47,010 nucleotides of DNA from Candidatus Avelusimicrobium gallicola (lineage in GTDB: Bacteria > Elusimicrobiota > Elusimicrobia > Elusimicrobiales > UBA9959): the NCBI GenBank assembly GCA_020722185.1, contig DYLH01000012.1, positions 1-47,010 on the forward strand. Direction: 5' to 3'. Under the pieces are notes generated by a model. It was not told the origin of the DNA, ran no database searches, and was given only the letters and a program-made list of their open reading frames with translations. The position numbers were made by a program, and so were the translations under genes. Positions 40,515-47,010 of the stretch are shown here, in pieces. How positions within the stretch are numbered: position 1 is the stretch's first letter; the number at the start of each line of letters is the position of its first letter.

Positions 40515-41692
40515 TATTTCACCTCCGCTTTCTTATATTCCTGCGCAATAGTGTAATGCGCCCAGTCAAGCCACTTTGTCAGTATTTCTACATCGCTTTT
40601 TTCGATTGTGGCTCCGCACCATATCCTTATTCCTACTGGAGCTTTGGCATATGAATTTATATCGTGCGCCACGCCTTCCTTATCAAGCAAAGCTGTGATC
40701 TTTTTAGCGGCTTTAGATTTTTCTTCATCGGGCAGTTTCAAGAACCATTCAGATTTTATTTTAAGACACACTGAAGTATTGGATCTTATTTCTTTGCTTT
40801 CTGCCAGAAAATCTATCCAATCAGATTTTTCCACCCAGTCTTCCAGGACTTTTAAATTGGACTTTGATCTAGAAATTAGGGACTTAAGTCCGCCTATGCT
40901 TTCAGCCCATTTAAGCGCGTCTATGGCATCTTCAACGCAAAGCATAGAGGGGGTGTTTATTGTGCTATACTCAAGCTCTCCGGGCAAAAGTTTTTTTTCA
41001 TCCACGAGTCTGAATATTTTTGGCATAGGCCATGTGATTTTGGAATTTCTCTCTTCCATTCTTTTGACAGCTCTTGGGGAAAGTATTATCACTCCATGTG
41101 CAGCTTCTCCGCCTAGAACTTTTTGCCATGAAAAGGTTATCACATCAAGTTTTTTGTAATCCATTTCCATAGCAAAAACTCCGCTTGTTGCATCGCATAT
41201 CACAATGCCTTCCCTGTCATCTTTTATCCAGTCAAGATTTGGTACGCGCACACCTGAAGTGGTGCCATTAAACGTGAAAACTATATCGTGTTTGGAATTT
41301 GCTTTGGAAAGATCTGGAAGTTTGCCATAATCTGCATTATACTCGTTTACATCCTTTAGCTTTAGATACTTTACCGCATCTTTTATCCAGCCTTTACTAA
41401 AGGATTCAAAACCAAATATATCCAATGGCCTCTCGCCTAATAAAGACCACATTGCAAGCTCTACAGCTCCGGTGTCGGAACCGGCTACTACACCTATTCT
41501 ATAATCCTCGGGCAGTTCCAGAACTTTTTTCATTCTCATTGAAACTTCTTTCAATCTTTCTTTCCCTTCTTTTGAACGATGAGATCTGCCAACCAGGGCG
41601 TTTTTAAGAGCGTCGAGAGTCCATCCAGGTCTCTTGGCGCAAGGTCCAGAAGAAAAATTAGGACATTTTGTTTTTACAGTTGGTTTTTCCAT
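40514..41692 (-). CDS. serC: Phosphoserine aminotransferase
   Basis: This 392-residue PLP enzyme transaminates 3-phosphohydroxypyruvate to O-phosphoserine. N-terminal NFSSGPCAKRPGW and HRSKEGKERL are typical of the alphaproteobacterial/archaeal type of SerC. The PLP lysine is probably K191 in TFSWQKVLGGEAAHG, with the Asp of CDATSG at about 167. It has a GGAG site before the ATG. With serA it forms the first two serine steps; serB is not in the window. Confidence 0.95.
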   Translation of the reverse strand: MEKPTVKTKCPNFSSGPCAKRPGWTLDALKNALVGRSHRSKEGKERLKEVSMRMKKVLELPEDYRIGVVAGSDTGAVELAMWSLLGERPLDIFGFESFSKGWIKDAVKYLKLKDVNEYNADYGKLPDLSKANSKHDIVFTFNGTTSGVRVPNLDWIKDDREGIVICDATSGVFAMEMDYKKLDVITFSWQKVLGGEAAHGVIILSPRAVKRMEERNSKITWPMPKIFRLVDEKKLLPGELEYSTINTPSMLCVEDAIDALKWAESIGGLKSLISRSKSNLKVLEDWVEKSDWIDFLAESKEIRSNTSVCLKIKSEWFLKLPDEEKSKAAKKITALLDKEGVAHDINSYAKAPVGIRIWCGATIEKSDVEILTKWLDWAHYTIAQEYKKAEVK

Positions 41693-41773
41693 ATTTATCT
41701 CCTTTAAGATGAGCTATGCTTATACTACTATTTAACAATATTAAACCAGCTAAATCAACAATATGGTTAGCGC

Positions 41774-42772
41774 TCAAATGGTTTTTGTAACTTTGGATAG
41801 TCCTTTCGGAGAATCGGGATTTATACCTCTTTCACAGGCATGTTTCAGCGCACAAAGTTTTAAGAATATGTCAGTGAGTATTGCATTGAAAGGATATATT
41901 GAGGCAAATGGATATATCACTTTGTATGGAGTTTTTCTTTCCTTTAGTTTGTAAATCACTTTAATTAGATCTTCAGTCAGCTTTCCATTAGAGCTTAGTA
42001 TGAAAACTATGTCTTTGTTTCCATATGAACCGATAGGTCCGTGTAGAAATTCAGCAGCTGAATATCCAAAAGAATGTCTAAAAGACATTTCCCTGAATTT
42101 CAGAGCTGAATCCTCAGCCACAGCATTAAATGCTCCTCTGCCAACAAATCCTATTAAAGAAGAGTTATTTAATAGATGTCCAATATTTTCTTTTCTGTAA
42201 ATTTTTTCAAAATCTTCTATAATCTTTTCGCAATTGGTTGAGATATTGGCAAGTTCTTTTTTATTTAGCTTGGCCTTCCAGAGAAAAGCCGTTTTAAGCG
42301 CGCAATAGAGTTGCAGTTCGAAACTTTTAGTTGCAGCTACCGGGATTTCTTTTGAGTTAGAAAGAAGTATATGACAATCGGATATTTTAGCAAGGTTGTT
42401 CTGAGAAATATTTGGTTCATTTGTCACAGCTATTATTTTTGCGCCCCAGTTTTTTAATTTTTTAGAGCAGGCGATTATATCTGTGCTTCTTCCAGATTGT
42501 GAAAAAGACCACACTGTTCTATGTTTGAAGTTAAGTTTTTTTTGGGCATTGAGTATGGAATGTGGATGTATAAAATTAACTATCACACCGCAGTAAATCT
42601 CCCACAGATACTTGGCAAAAATTGTGGCATTGCCAGAGCTACCTCTGCCAAGCAGAAATACTTCATCTGTATACTTTAATTCTTTTGTAGAATTAGATGG
42701 AAATTTGAAATCTTTAATAAGTTTTGGAATTTCAAGTATGTCTGAATAGGTTGATGTCTTTTTATAGTCCAT
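41774..42772 (-). CDS. SIS domain sugar-phosphate isomerase/deaminase-like protein
   Basis: This 332-residue protein has two SIS domains. GRGSSGNATIFAKYLWE and SQSGRSTDIIACSKKL match the sugar-phosphate loops of the GlmS/AgaS/NagB-II group, and the tail NPDSPKGLSKVTKTI is the C-terminal signature shared with the GlmS isomerase domain. It would convert an amino-sugar phosphate (for example GlcN-6-P). The position after mltA and namZ suggests use in salvage of cell-wall amino sugars. No clear Shine-Dalgarno is seen in the 19-base gap. Confidence 0.82.
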   Translation of the reverse strand: MDYKKTSTYSDILEIPKLIKDFKFPSNSTKELKYTDEVFLLGRGSSGNATIFAKYLWEIYCGVIVNFIHPHSILNAQKKLNFKHRTVWSFSQSGRSTDIIACSKKLKNWGAKIIAVTNEPNISQNNLAKISDCHILLSNSKEIPVAATKSFELQLYCALKTAFLWKAKLNKKELANISTNCEKIIEDFEKIYRKENIGHLLNNSSLIGFVGRGAFNAVAEDSALKFREMSFRHSFGYSAAEFLHGPIGSYGNKDIVFILSSNGKLTEDLIKVIYKLKERKTPYKVIYPFASIYPFNAILTDIFLKLCALKHACERGINPDSPKGLSKVTKTI

Positions 42773-42791
42773 AAAAAGATTTTAGCAACTT

Positions 42792-43994
42792 TTACTCGTA
42801 AAGCAAAATGCCATCAGCTTTTAGCCTATTGAGGAAATCTTTATTTGAGTTATTAAAGAAGGAAATTATTTTTTCAGGTTTTTCGCCCTGTTCTATCATT
42901 TCATAAAAATCTTTTGTTCCTGTCATTCTTTCTACATCATCTTTTCTTATTTCAAAATTCTTGGGAGTGGTTTTCTTTAACCAATATACTGCGTACACAA
43001 AAATATCCAGAGATCTTACTTTGGATGGATCTATCACTTCGATTTTTATGCCTTCGCATTCTTCCCCATTGTAAATATCCGCCTCAGGCTTTCTTTTCTC
43101 AGTATAAAATTTTACACCTTCAATTTTGGCGGATTTAAGTTTTTTTAAAATTTTATTTGCTTTCATCCATGGCGCGCCAAACCAATGAAAAGGTTGACTG
43201 GTCCCTCTGCCGACAGAAACATTTGTGGCCTCAAAACATCCAAGCCCAGGATAAAGCAAAGCCGCTTCAAAATCTCTGATGTTTGGTGAGGGATTTACCC
43301 ATGGCAAATTAGTGGATGGGAAAAGAGAATCTCTTTTATAATTTTCTGCTTTTATGACTTTTAGATTGAGTTTAGTGGTTTTGTTTTTTTTATGGAAAAG
43401 GGCCATTTCCCCGGCGGTCAAAGCATGTCTGACTGGAACGCGGTAATAGGCGGTGAAAGCGCTTATGTTTTCTGAGAGCAAAGGGCCTTCCACAGTTTTA
43501 AGTCCTATAGGATTTGGCCTGTCAAGAACTATAAATTCAAGGCCTTTTCTTTCAGCTTCTTCCATAGCATAGCCCATAGTTGTCAGATATGTATAGAATC
43601 TGGCGCCTATATCCTGTATATCAAAGACAAGTGTATCCAATCCTTCAAGCATTTCATCGGAAGGTTTTTTATTTTTGCCGTAGAGGCTGTATATTGGGAT
43701 GCCGGCTGAAGAGGAAGAGTTTTGTATATGAACGCCACCTTCAATATCTCCGCTAAATCCATGTTCGGGAGTAAATATTGAGATGAGTTTAAAATTTTGC
43801 GCTCTGGACAAAACTTTTAAAATATGTTCTCCAGAAGCATTTACCGCGCTGTGATTGGTTATAAGCCCCACCCTTTTCCCAGATAATTGAGCAAATTCGC
43901 TTTTTTCCAATACATCCAATCCTGTAAGTGTTTTCTGAGCGCTGAGGGGGGAAAAAAATATTGCCGAGATGAAAACAAAGGTCAATCTTTTCAT
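42792..43994 (-). CDS. DUF1343 protein, probable exo-beta-N-acetylmuramidase (NamZ family)
   Basis: This 400-residue protein has a signal peptide (about 1-19, ending PLSAQ). The DUF1343 core follows: GKRVGLITNHSA, FTPEHGFSGD, DTLVFDIQDIGARFYTYL, LDRPNPIG and a later GLGCFEATNVSVGRGT. The NamZ enzyme of Bacillus, of this family (GH171), removes N-acetylmuramic acid from muropeptide ends. It overlaps mltA by 4 bases, which supports a role in periplasmic peptidoglycan salvage. Confidence 0.88.
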   Translation of the reverse strand: MKRLTFVFISAIFFSPLSAQKTLTGLDVLEKSEFAQLSGKRVGLITNHSAVNASGEHILKVLSRAQNFKLISIFTPEHGFSGDIEGGVHIQNSSSSAGIPIYSLYGKNKKPSDEMLEGLDTLVFDIQDIGARFYTYLTTMGYAMEEAERKGLEFIVLDRPNPIGLKTVEGPLLSENISAFTAYYRVPVRHALTAGEMALFHKKNKTTKLNLKVIKAENYKRDSLFPSTNLPWVNPSPNIRDFEAALLYPGLGCFEATNVSVGRGTSQPFHWFGAPWMKANKILKKLKSAKIEGVKFYTEKRKPEADIYNGEECEGIKIEVIDPSKVRSLDIFVYAVYWLKKTTPKNFEIRKDDVERMTGTKDFYEMIEQGEKPEKIISFFNNSNKDFLNRLKADGILLYE

Positions 43995-45259
43995 TTTTTA
44001 TCATCCTTCAAAATAATGAGATAGAGCTTGCCCGGATCCCACAAAGAAAAAGCAAATTTTTTAGCACGAGCTCCATTGCCAGCAAAAAAATCCACTCTGC
44101 CATTTTTTATAGCTCCTCCTGTGTCTTGGCAAAAAACAAATCTGGAATCTGCTTTTTTCCCAAAATAATTTCCATCTTTGTCCACATCTGGCAAATTTGT
44201 TTTCATAAAGGCCAGCATCCCAAACGGAATTATGGAGTTATCTATAGCTATAGAACGTTCACCAACAAGAGGATAGCCATAAGTCCCTTCCGGGCCAACT
44301 GTTATATCTGAATTATCTTCCAGTTTGAAAAAAGTATATCTCTTGTTTTGTGTGAGAACCTTTTTTTCAAGTTCAGGATGTGAATCTATGAACTTTTTTG
44401 CGCTGTCTGCATTTAGTTCCGCTCTGGTCATGAGGCCAGATTCCAAAAGCGCGGTCATCCAGCCCTTAAATTTAAGTGAATTTGTGGCGGCGTATTTGGC
44501 TTTCATATATTTGCCGTCAGGCAATTTTAGTATTCCAGAGCCCTGTGTGTGTAAATCCATTACATCCGCCGCGCTTTTAAGCCAGGCTAAGGGTCTGGCT
44601 TTATCTTTTAAAACCTCATTATAATCAATTTCTTCTCTAGAATAGTATGGTATTAAATTTCCGTTTTCAACCCTTCCAGATATTTTTTCTCCTTTAAATT
44701 TTTCATTGAAATTTTCCAGGTTTACTGATATAAGATCAGATGGCTTTTCATATATCGGGTATCTATATTCATCGGTCTTTGAAAGACTTGCCTCCATTAT
44801 GGGCTCATAATAAGAACTGAAAATTATATCCTTGCTTGAAGGCTTGACTTCGTATACATCAAAATTTGCCGCAATTTCCGCATTTAATTCTTCCCATGAT
44901 TTTTTAGAATTTAAAAGCTCAATCAATTTCTCATTCGTTTTAAAGAGAATATCATATGTGATCTTTCTATCGCCAAAAGAGTAAGAAGAATTATTTGATA
45001 AAGATTTTTCCAAAAAAGAAAGATTAAGATCTGAGGCCTTGAGGAAAGATTCTTTTTCTCCTTCATCTTTGAAAAATGGGAAATCCTTGCTTTCAAGTTT
45101 CACTATTGAAACTGGTGGCTTTGAAGTTTCTGGCGCTGTTGGGCACACTGGACAAGAACACTTGGCACGTGGCTGACTTAAAATTTGTGTATTGTCTTTT
45201 TTTTGCTGAAAATGACAGGCTTGAAAAATTACGAAAAGAAGTATGTATATTTTCTTCAT
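43991..45259 (-). CDS. mltA: MltA-type lytic transglycosylase with 3D domain
   Basis: This 422-residue protein begins with a lipoprotein-like signal (Cys15) and a short Cys/Pro-rich linker. The MltA domain follows (FSSYYEPIMEASLSKTDEYRYPIYEKP region, cited as SSYYEPIMEA). The DLHTQGSG segment comes next, and the C-terminal 3D domain contains QDTGGAIKNGRVDFFAGNG with the catalytic aspartate. Such enzymes cut glycan strands to anhydromuropeptides. The gene is divergent from the HEAT-repeat gene and heads the namZ-SIS run. Confidence 0.88.
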   Translation of the reverse strand: MKKIYILLFVIFQACHFQQKKDNTQILSQPRAKCSCPVCPTAPETSKPPVSIVKLESKDFPFFKDEGEKESFLKASDLNLSFLEKSLSNNSSYSFGDRKITYDILFKTNEKLIELLNSKKSWEELNAEIAANFDVYEVKPSSKDIIFSSYYEPIMEASLSKTDEYRYPIYEKPSDLISVNLENFNEKFKGEKISGRVENGNLIPYYSREEIDYNEVLKDKARPLAWLKSAADVMDLHTQGSGILKLPDGKYMKAKYAATNSLKFKGWMTALLESGLMTRAELNADSAKKFIDSHPELEKKVLTQNKRYTFFKLEDNSDITVGPEGTYGYPLVGERSIAIDNSIIPFGMLAFMKTNLPDVDKDGNYFGKKADSRFVFCQDTGGAIKNGRVDFFAGNGARAKKFAFSLWDPGKLYLIILKDDKK

Positions 45260-45321
45260 GTTTTCTCCTTGAAGTTTAGTGAAAAAGGCACTTCTATTAT
45301 CATAATAATTTTTTAGTTCAA

Positions 45322-45348
45322 TTGAAAGAGTTAAGTTTTTTGTATAAT
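45322..45348 (+). promoter_or_regulatory. Possible promoter for the HEAT-repeat gene
   Basis: A perfect TATAAT (45343-45348) has TTGAAA (45322-45327) upstream. The spacer is only 15 bases, so the fit is imperfect. An AGGGAG site precedes the ATG at 45389. Confidence 0.45.
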
Positions 45349-45388
45349 GTCTGTTGATGTAGATGAGTAAGATTTTTAGGGAGAATTT

Positions 45389-46465
45389 ATGAAAATGATT
45401 TCGGTTTTTTTAACTCTTTTACTTCTTATTTATTCTCACATTAGCGCTTCGGAATTATCTCAAAACAGTTCCTCGTCAAAACATACAAAAGGTGCAGTTC
45501 TTTCTAAAAGCAAAAAAAATCAAGCTAAAAAAAGCTCATCCAAAAATGAAATTTCAAAAAGCCAGGAGAATAAATCTCAGGTGTCGGCTTTTGATAAGGC
45601 TGTGTCTTCCCTAAAAAGTTTCAATCCTTATGAAAGAAAATCTGCTGTAGAGGCATTGTCTTCAATGAAAGATCCAAAAGCTATTGAGCATCTCAGGCAA
45701 ATGTTGAAAGACAGTGATGATTCTGTGAGAATATCTGCCATAGAAGGGCTTGCATCCTTGCGCTGTCTTGACTGCGAAAAAGAAATTTCAGTCATATTGT
45801 CTTCTGATAAAAATAATCTTGTCAAACAGGCCTGTGTTACATCTCTGCTTTACATAGGAAAAGTTTCTGATACAGCTCCTTTGATGAAGTCGGCTGAGCC
45901 GGGCGAAGAAAAATCGCTCAGGATTTCGGCGATAAGAACTCTTGGTATGTTAAATGTCAGGCAAGCTGAAAGCAATTTTATTTCCTTGATTAAAAAGGAA
46001 AAGGACCAGGATATTCTGAAAGCTCTAATAGATGCCCTTGGAAAAATGAAATCTTCTAAAGGTCTGTCTGAAATTAAGAATTTTGTTTTAAATGAAGACC
46101 CTATCACAAGACAATATGCTATAAGAGCTCTTGGAGATAGCGGAAACAAAGAGTTTGTGGATGTTTTAAAGCCAAGATTGGGGGAAGAAAATCCATATGT
46201 GAAAATGGAAGCAGCCTATTCCCTGGCAAAACTTGGAGACAATTCTGGACTGTCTATTGCATATTCATATCTTGATTCTGCTGATTTTTCTCTTCAAAAT
46301 ATGTCAATGCAGACTATTTCTCTAGTTGGAGATGATTCAAGCATAAGAATGCTTGAAGAAAAAATAAAGTCAGAAAAAGACCAAAACAAGAAAACAATGC
46401 TTGAATTCACACTTCAAAAACTGCAGGTAAGGCTTAGAGCAGTCTCCACTAAAAAGTCTAACTAG
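45389..46465 (+). CDS. Exported HEAT-repeat protein
   Basis: This 358-residue protein has a signal peptide (about 1-21), then a Ser/Lys-rich low-complexity linker (22-65). About eight HEAT/PBS-lyase-like repeats fill 70-350. Unit ends such as ERKSAVEALSSMKDPKAIEHL, cited here as AVEALSSMKDPKAI, and AAYSLAKLGD or YAIRALGDSG are clear. Such repeats are protein-binding solenoids. The basic linker may pass along the cell wall or membrane. Its partner is unknown. Confidence 0.82.
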   Translation: MKMISVFLTLLLLIYSHISASELSQNSSSSKHTKGAVLSKSKKNQAKKSSSKNEISKSQENKSQVSAFDKAVSSLKSFNPYERKSAVEALSSMKDPKAIEHLRQMLKDSDDSVRISAIEGLASLRCLDCEKEISVILSSDKNNLVKQACVTSLLYIGKVSDTAPLMKSAEPGEEKSLRISAIRTLGMLNVRQAESNFISLIKKEKDQDILKALIDALGKMKSSKGLSEIKNFVLNEDPITRQYAIRALGDSGNKEFVDVLKPRLGEENPYVKMEAAYSLAKLGDNSGLSIAYSYLDSADFSLQNMSMQTISLVGDDSSIRMLEEKIKSEKDQNKKTMLEFTLQKLQVRLRAVSTKKSN

Positions 46466-46621
46466 GGTTTATTAAATGGGGGGAGAGATGAAAAGAGGCT
46501 GGGGGGGAGAGAGAACTTTACCTTAGTTTTTTAATATATATATTCCTATTATATACTTTATTCTTTCAATTGAACCTTGCAAGTTTTAAGCTAGTTTCAG
46601 CTTAATTCACATCCTTAAAAT
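46466..46621. other. Gene-free spacer with G runs and small hairpin
   Basis: After the HEAT-repeat stop there are two G runs (six and seven bases) within an A/G-rich stretch, then a long A/T stretch. An AAGCT/AGCTT hairpin lies at 46588-46603. No good terminator or ORF is seen. Confidence 0.6.
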
Positions 46622-46984
46622 ATCTGGCACCAGTTTTTAGGTGCTTTTTATTTTAGGTGCCTTTAGGTGCCAGTCATTATTCATCAGTCATAGTTGCCAG
46701 TCATTAGTCATAGGTGACAGTCATTTGTCCAATGATATTTCCCCATCTCCCATCTATCTTTTCTCCCCACCTTTGTAAGGTGCCTGTAAGGTGCCAGGCA
46801 GGGCTATCATATAAGGTGCCTTGTAATGTACCTGTCTGTATGTCTGTAAGGTGCCAGGCAGGCTATCATTTGTTAAGGTGCCTGTAAGGTGCCAGACAGG
46901 GCTATCAGGTGCCTGTAAGGTGCCAGGCAGCAATTTCCGTGTGTAAGGTGTCAGACATGTGTAAGGTGTCAGGCAGGAATTTCC
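46622..46984. repeat. Irregular array of GGTGCC-type hairpin repeats
   Basis: The stretch holds two blocks. In the first (about 46622-46730) GCCAGTCATT-like units recur three times. In the second (46776-46984) a unit TGCCTG-TAAGGTGC-CAGGCA recurs: 46781-46800, 46841-46860 (one G-T change), 46879-46898 and 46910-46929. The TGCCTG and CAGGCA arms can form a 6-bp stem with an 8-base loop. Between copies GGCTATCA appears three times, and AATTTCC twice near the end. Spacing is irregular (about 30-60 bases) and no ORF fits. It may continue past the window end. It is REP-like, but no transposase is seen. Confidence 0.7.
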
Positions 46985-47010
46985 TTTTTTAATTGTTTGG
47001 TTTCAAGGTC

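Noticed and set aside
41774-42772. MurQ (MurNAc-6-phosphate etherase) assignment for the SIS protein
   Set aside because: It has two SIS domains and the GlmS-type C-terminal signature, whereas MurQ has a different glycine-rich core.
46622-46984. CRISPR array
   Set aside because: Repeat spacing and unit sequence are irregular, units are short and form hairpins with varied linkers, and no cas gene is near.

Overview
This is a low-GC, gene-dense bacterial chromosome segment. Most genes sit in long same-strand runs joined by 1-16 base overlaps. The outer-membrane machinery (LolC/E and LolD, an OmpP1/FadL barrel, a TolC-family channel, a second small barrel), lipoproteins and meso-DAP synthesis genes (dapF, dapA) point to a Gram-negative envelope. 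A TatT-type TRAP system, a McsA/McsB pair, a WD40 protein and a DUF6485 protein fit a poorly sampled anaerobic lineage (spirochaete-like or a candidate phylum) better than Proteobacteria. I cannot name the phylum from sequence alone. No rRNA, tRNA, CRISPR array, prophage or intact transposon was recognised.

Layout. 1-33: the first codons of ndk, leaving leftwards. 173-5445 (+): stand-alone receiver, lysS, lolC/E, lolD, mcsA and a catalytically degenerate mcsB. 5639-7536 (+): secreted alpha-amylase and a divergent tetrapyrrole-methylase-fold protein, ending at a strong terminator shared with the opposing genes. 7600-11408 (-): exported ClpP-like protease with a coiled coil, transketolase, Nudix hydrolase. 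11453-22577 (+): dnaE, a second receiver, a beta-barrel protein, a PPi-type phosphofructokinase, a HAMP protein, a TolC-family protein, patatin, a TPR protein, dapF and dapA. 22659-24716 (-): FadL-like porin and WD40 protein. 24769-26941 (+): MFS transporter and a secreted unknown. 26973-32657 (-): DUF6485, ridA, malQ, tatT, dctP, dctQ, dctM. 32853-38097 (+): Mur ligase, a decayed MoeB/ThiF-rhodanese gene, a MoaD-like protein without its diglycine end, a flavodiiron protein and an ABC-F ATPase. 38211-41692 (-): serC-serA, a terminator, then a DUF1015 gene. 41774-45259 (-): MltA, NamZ and a sugar-phosphate SIS protein, which reads as a peptidoglycan turnover and salvage operon. 45389-46465 (+): exported HEAT-repeat protein. 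46466-47010: gene-free, with an irregular hairpin-forming repeat array.

How the genes work together. The metabolic content suggests a fermentative anaerobe that degrades and remodels alpha-glucans (secreted amylase, GH77), runs glycolysis through a probable PPi-linked PFK and transketolase, imports an unknown organic acid or hydrophobic ligand by a TRAP-TatT system, and detoxifies O2 or NO with a flavodiiron protein. The most notable signals are parallel decay of a sulfur-carrier/E1 pair (34196-35081), a McsB pseudokinase next to an intact-looking McsA, an exported ClpP-like enzyme on a long coiled coil, a substrate-binding protein whose motif lacks the usual TRAP arginine, and a DUF1015 (ParB-fold) gene beside serC-serA that lacks a recognisable SerB in view.
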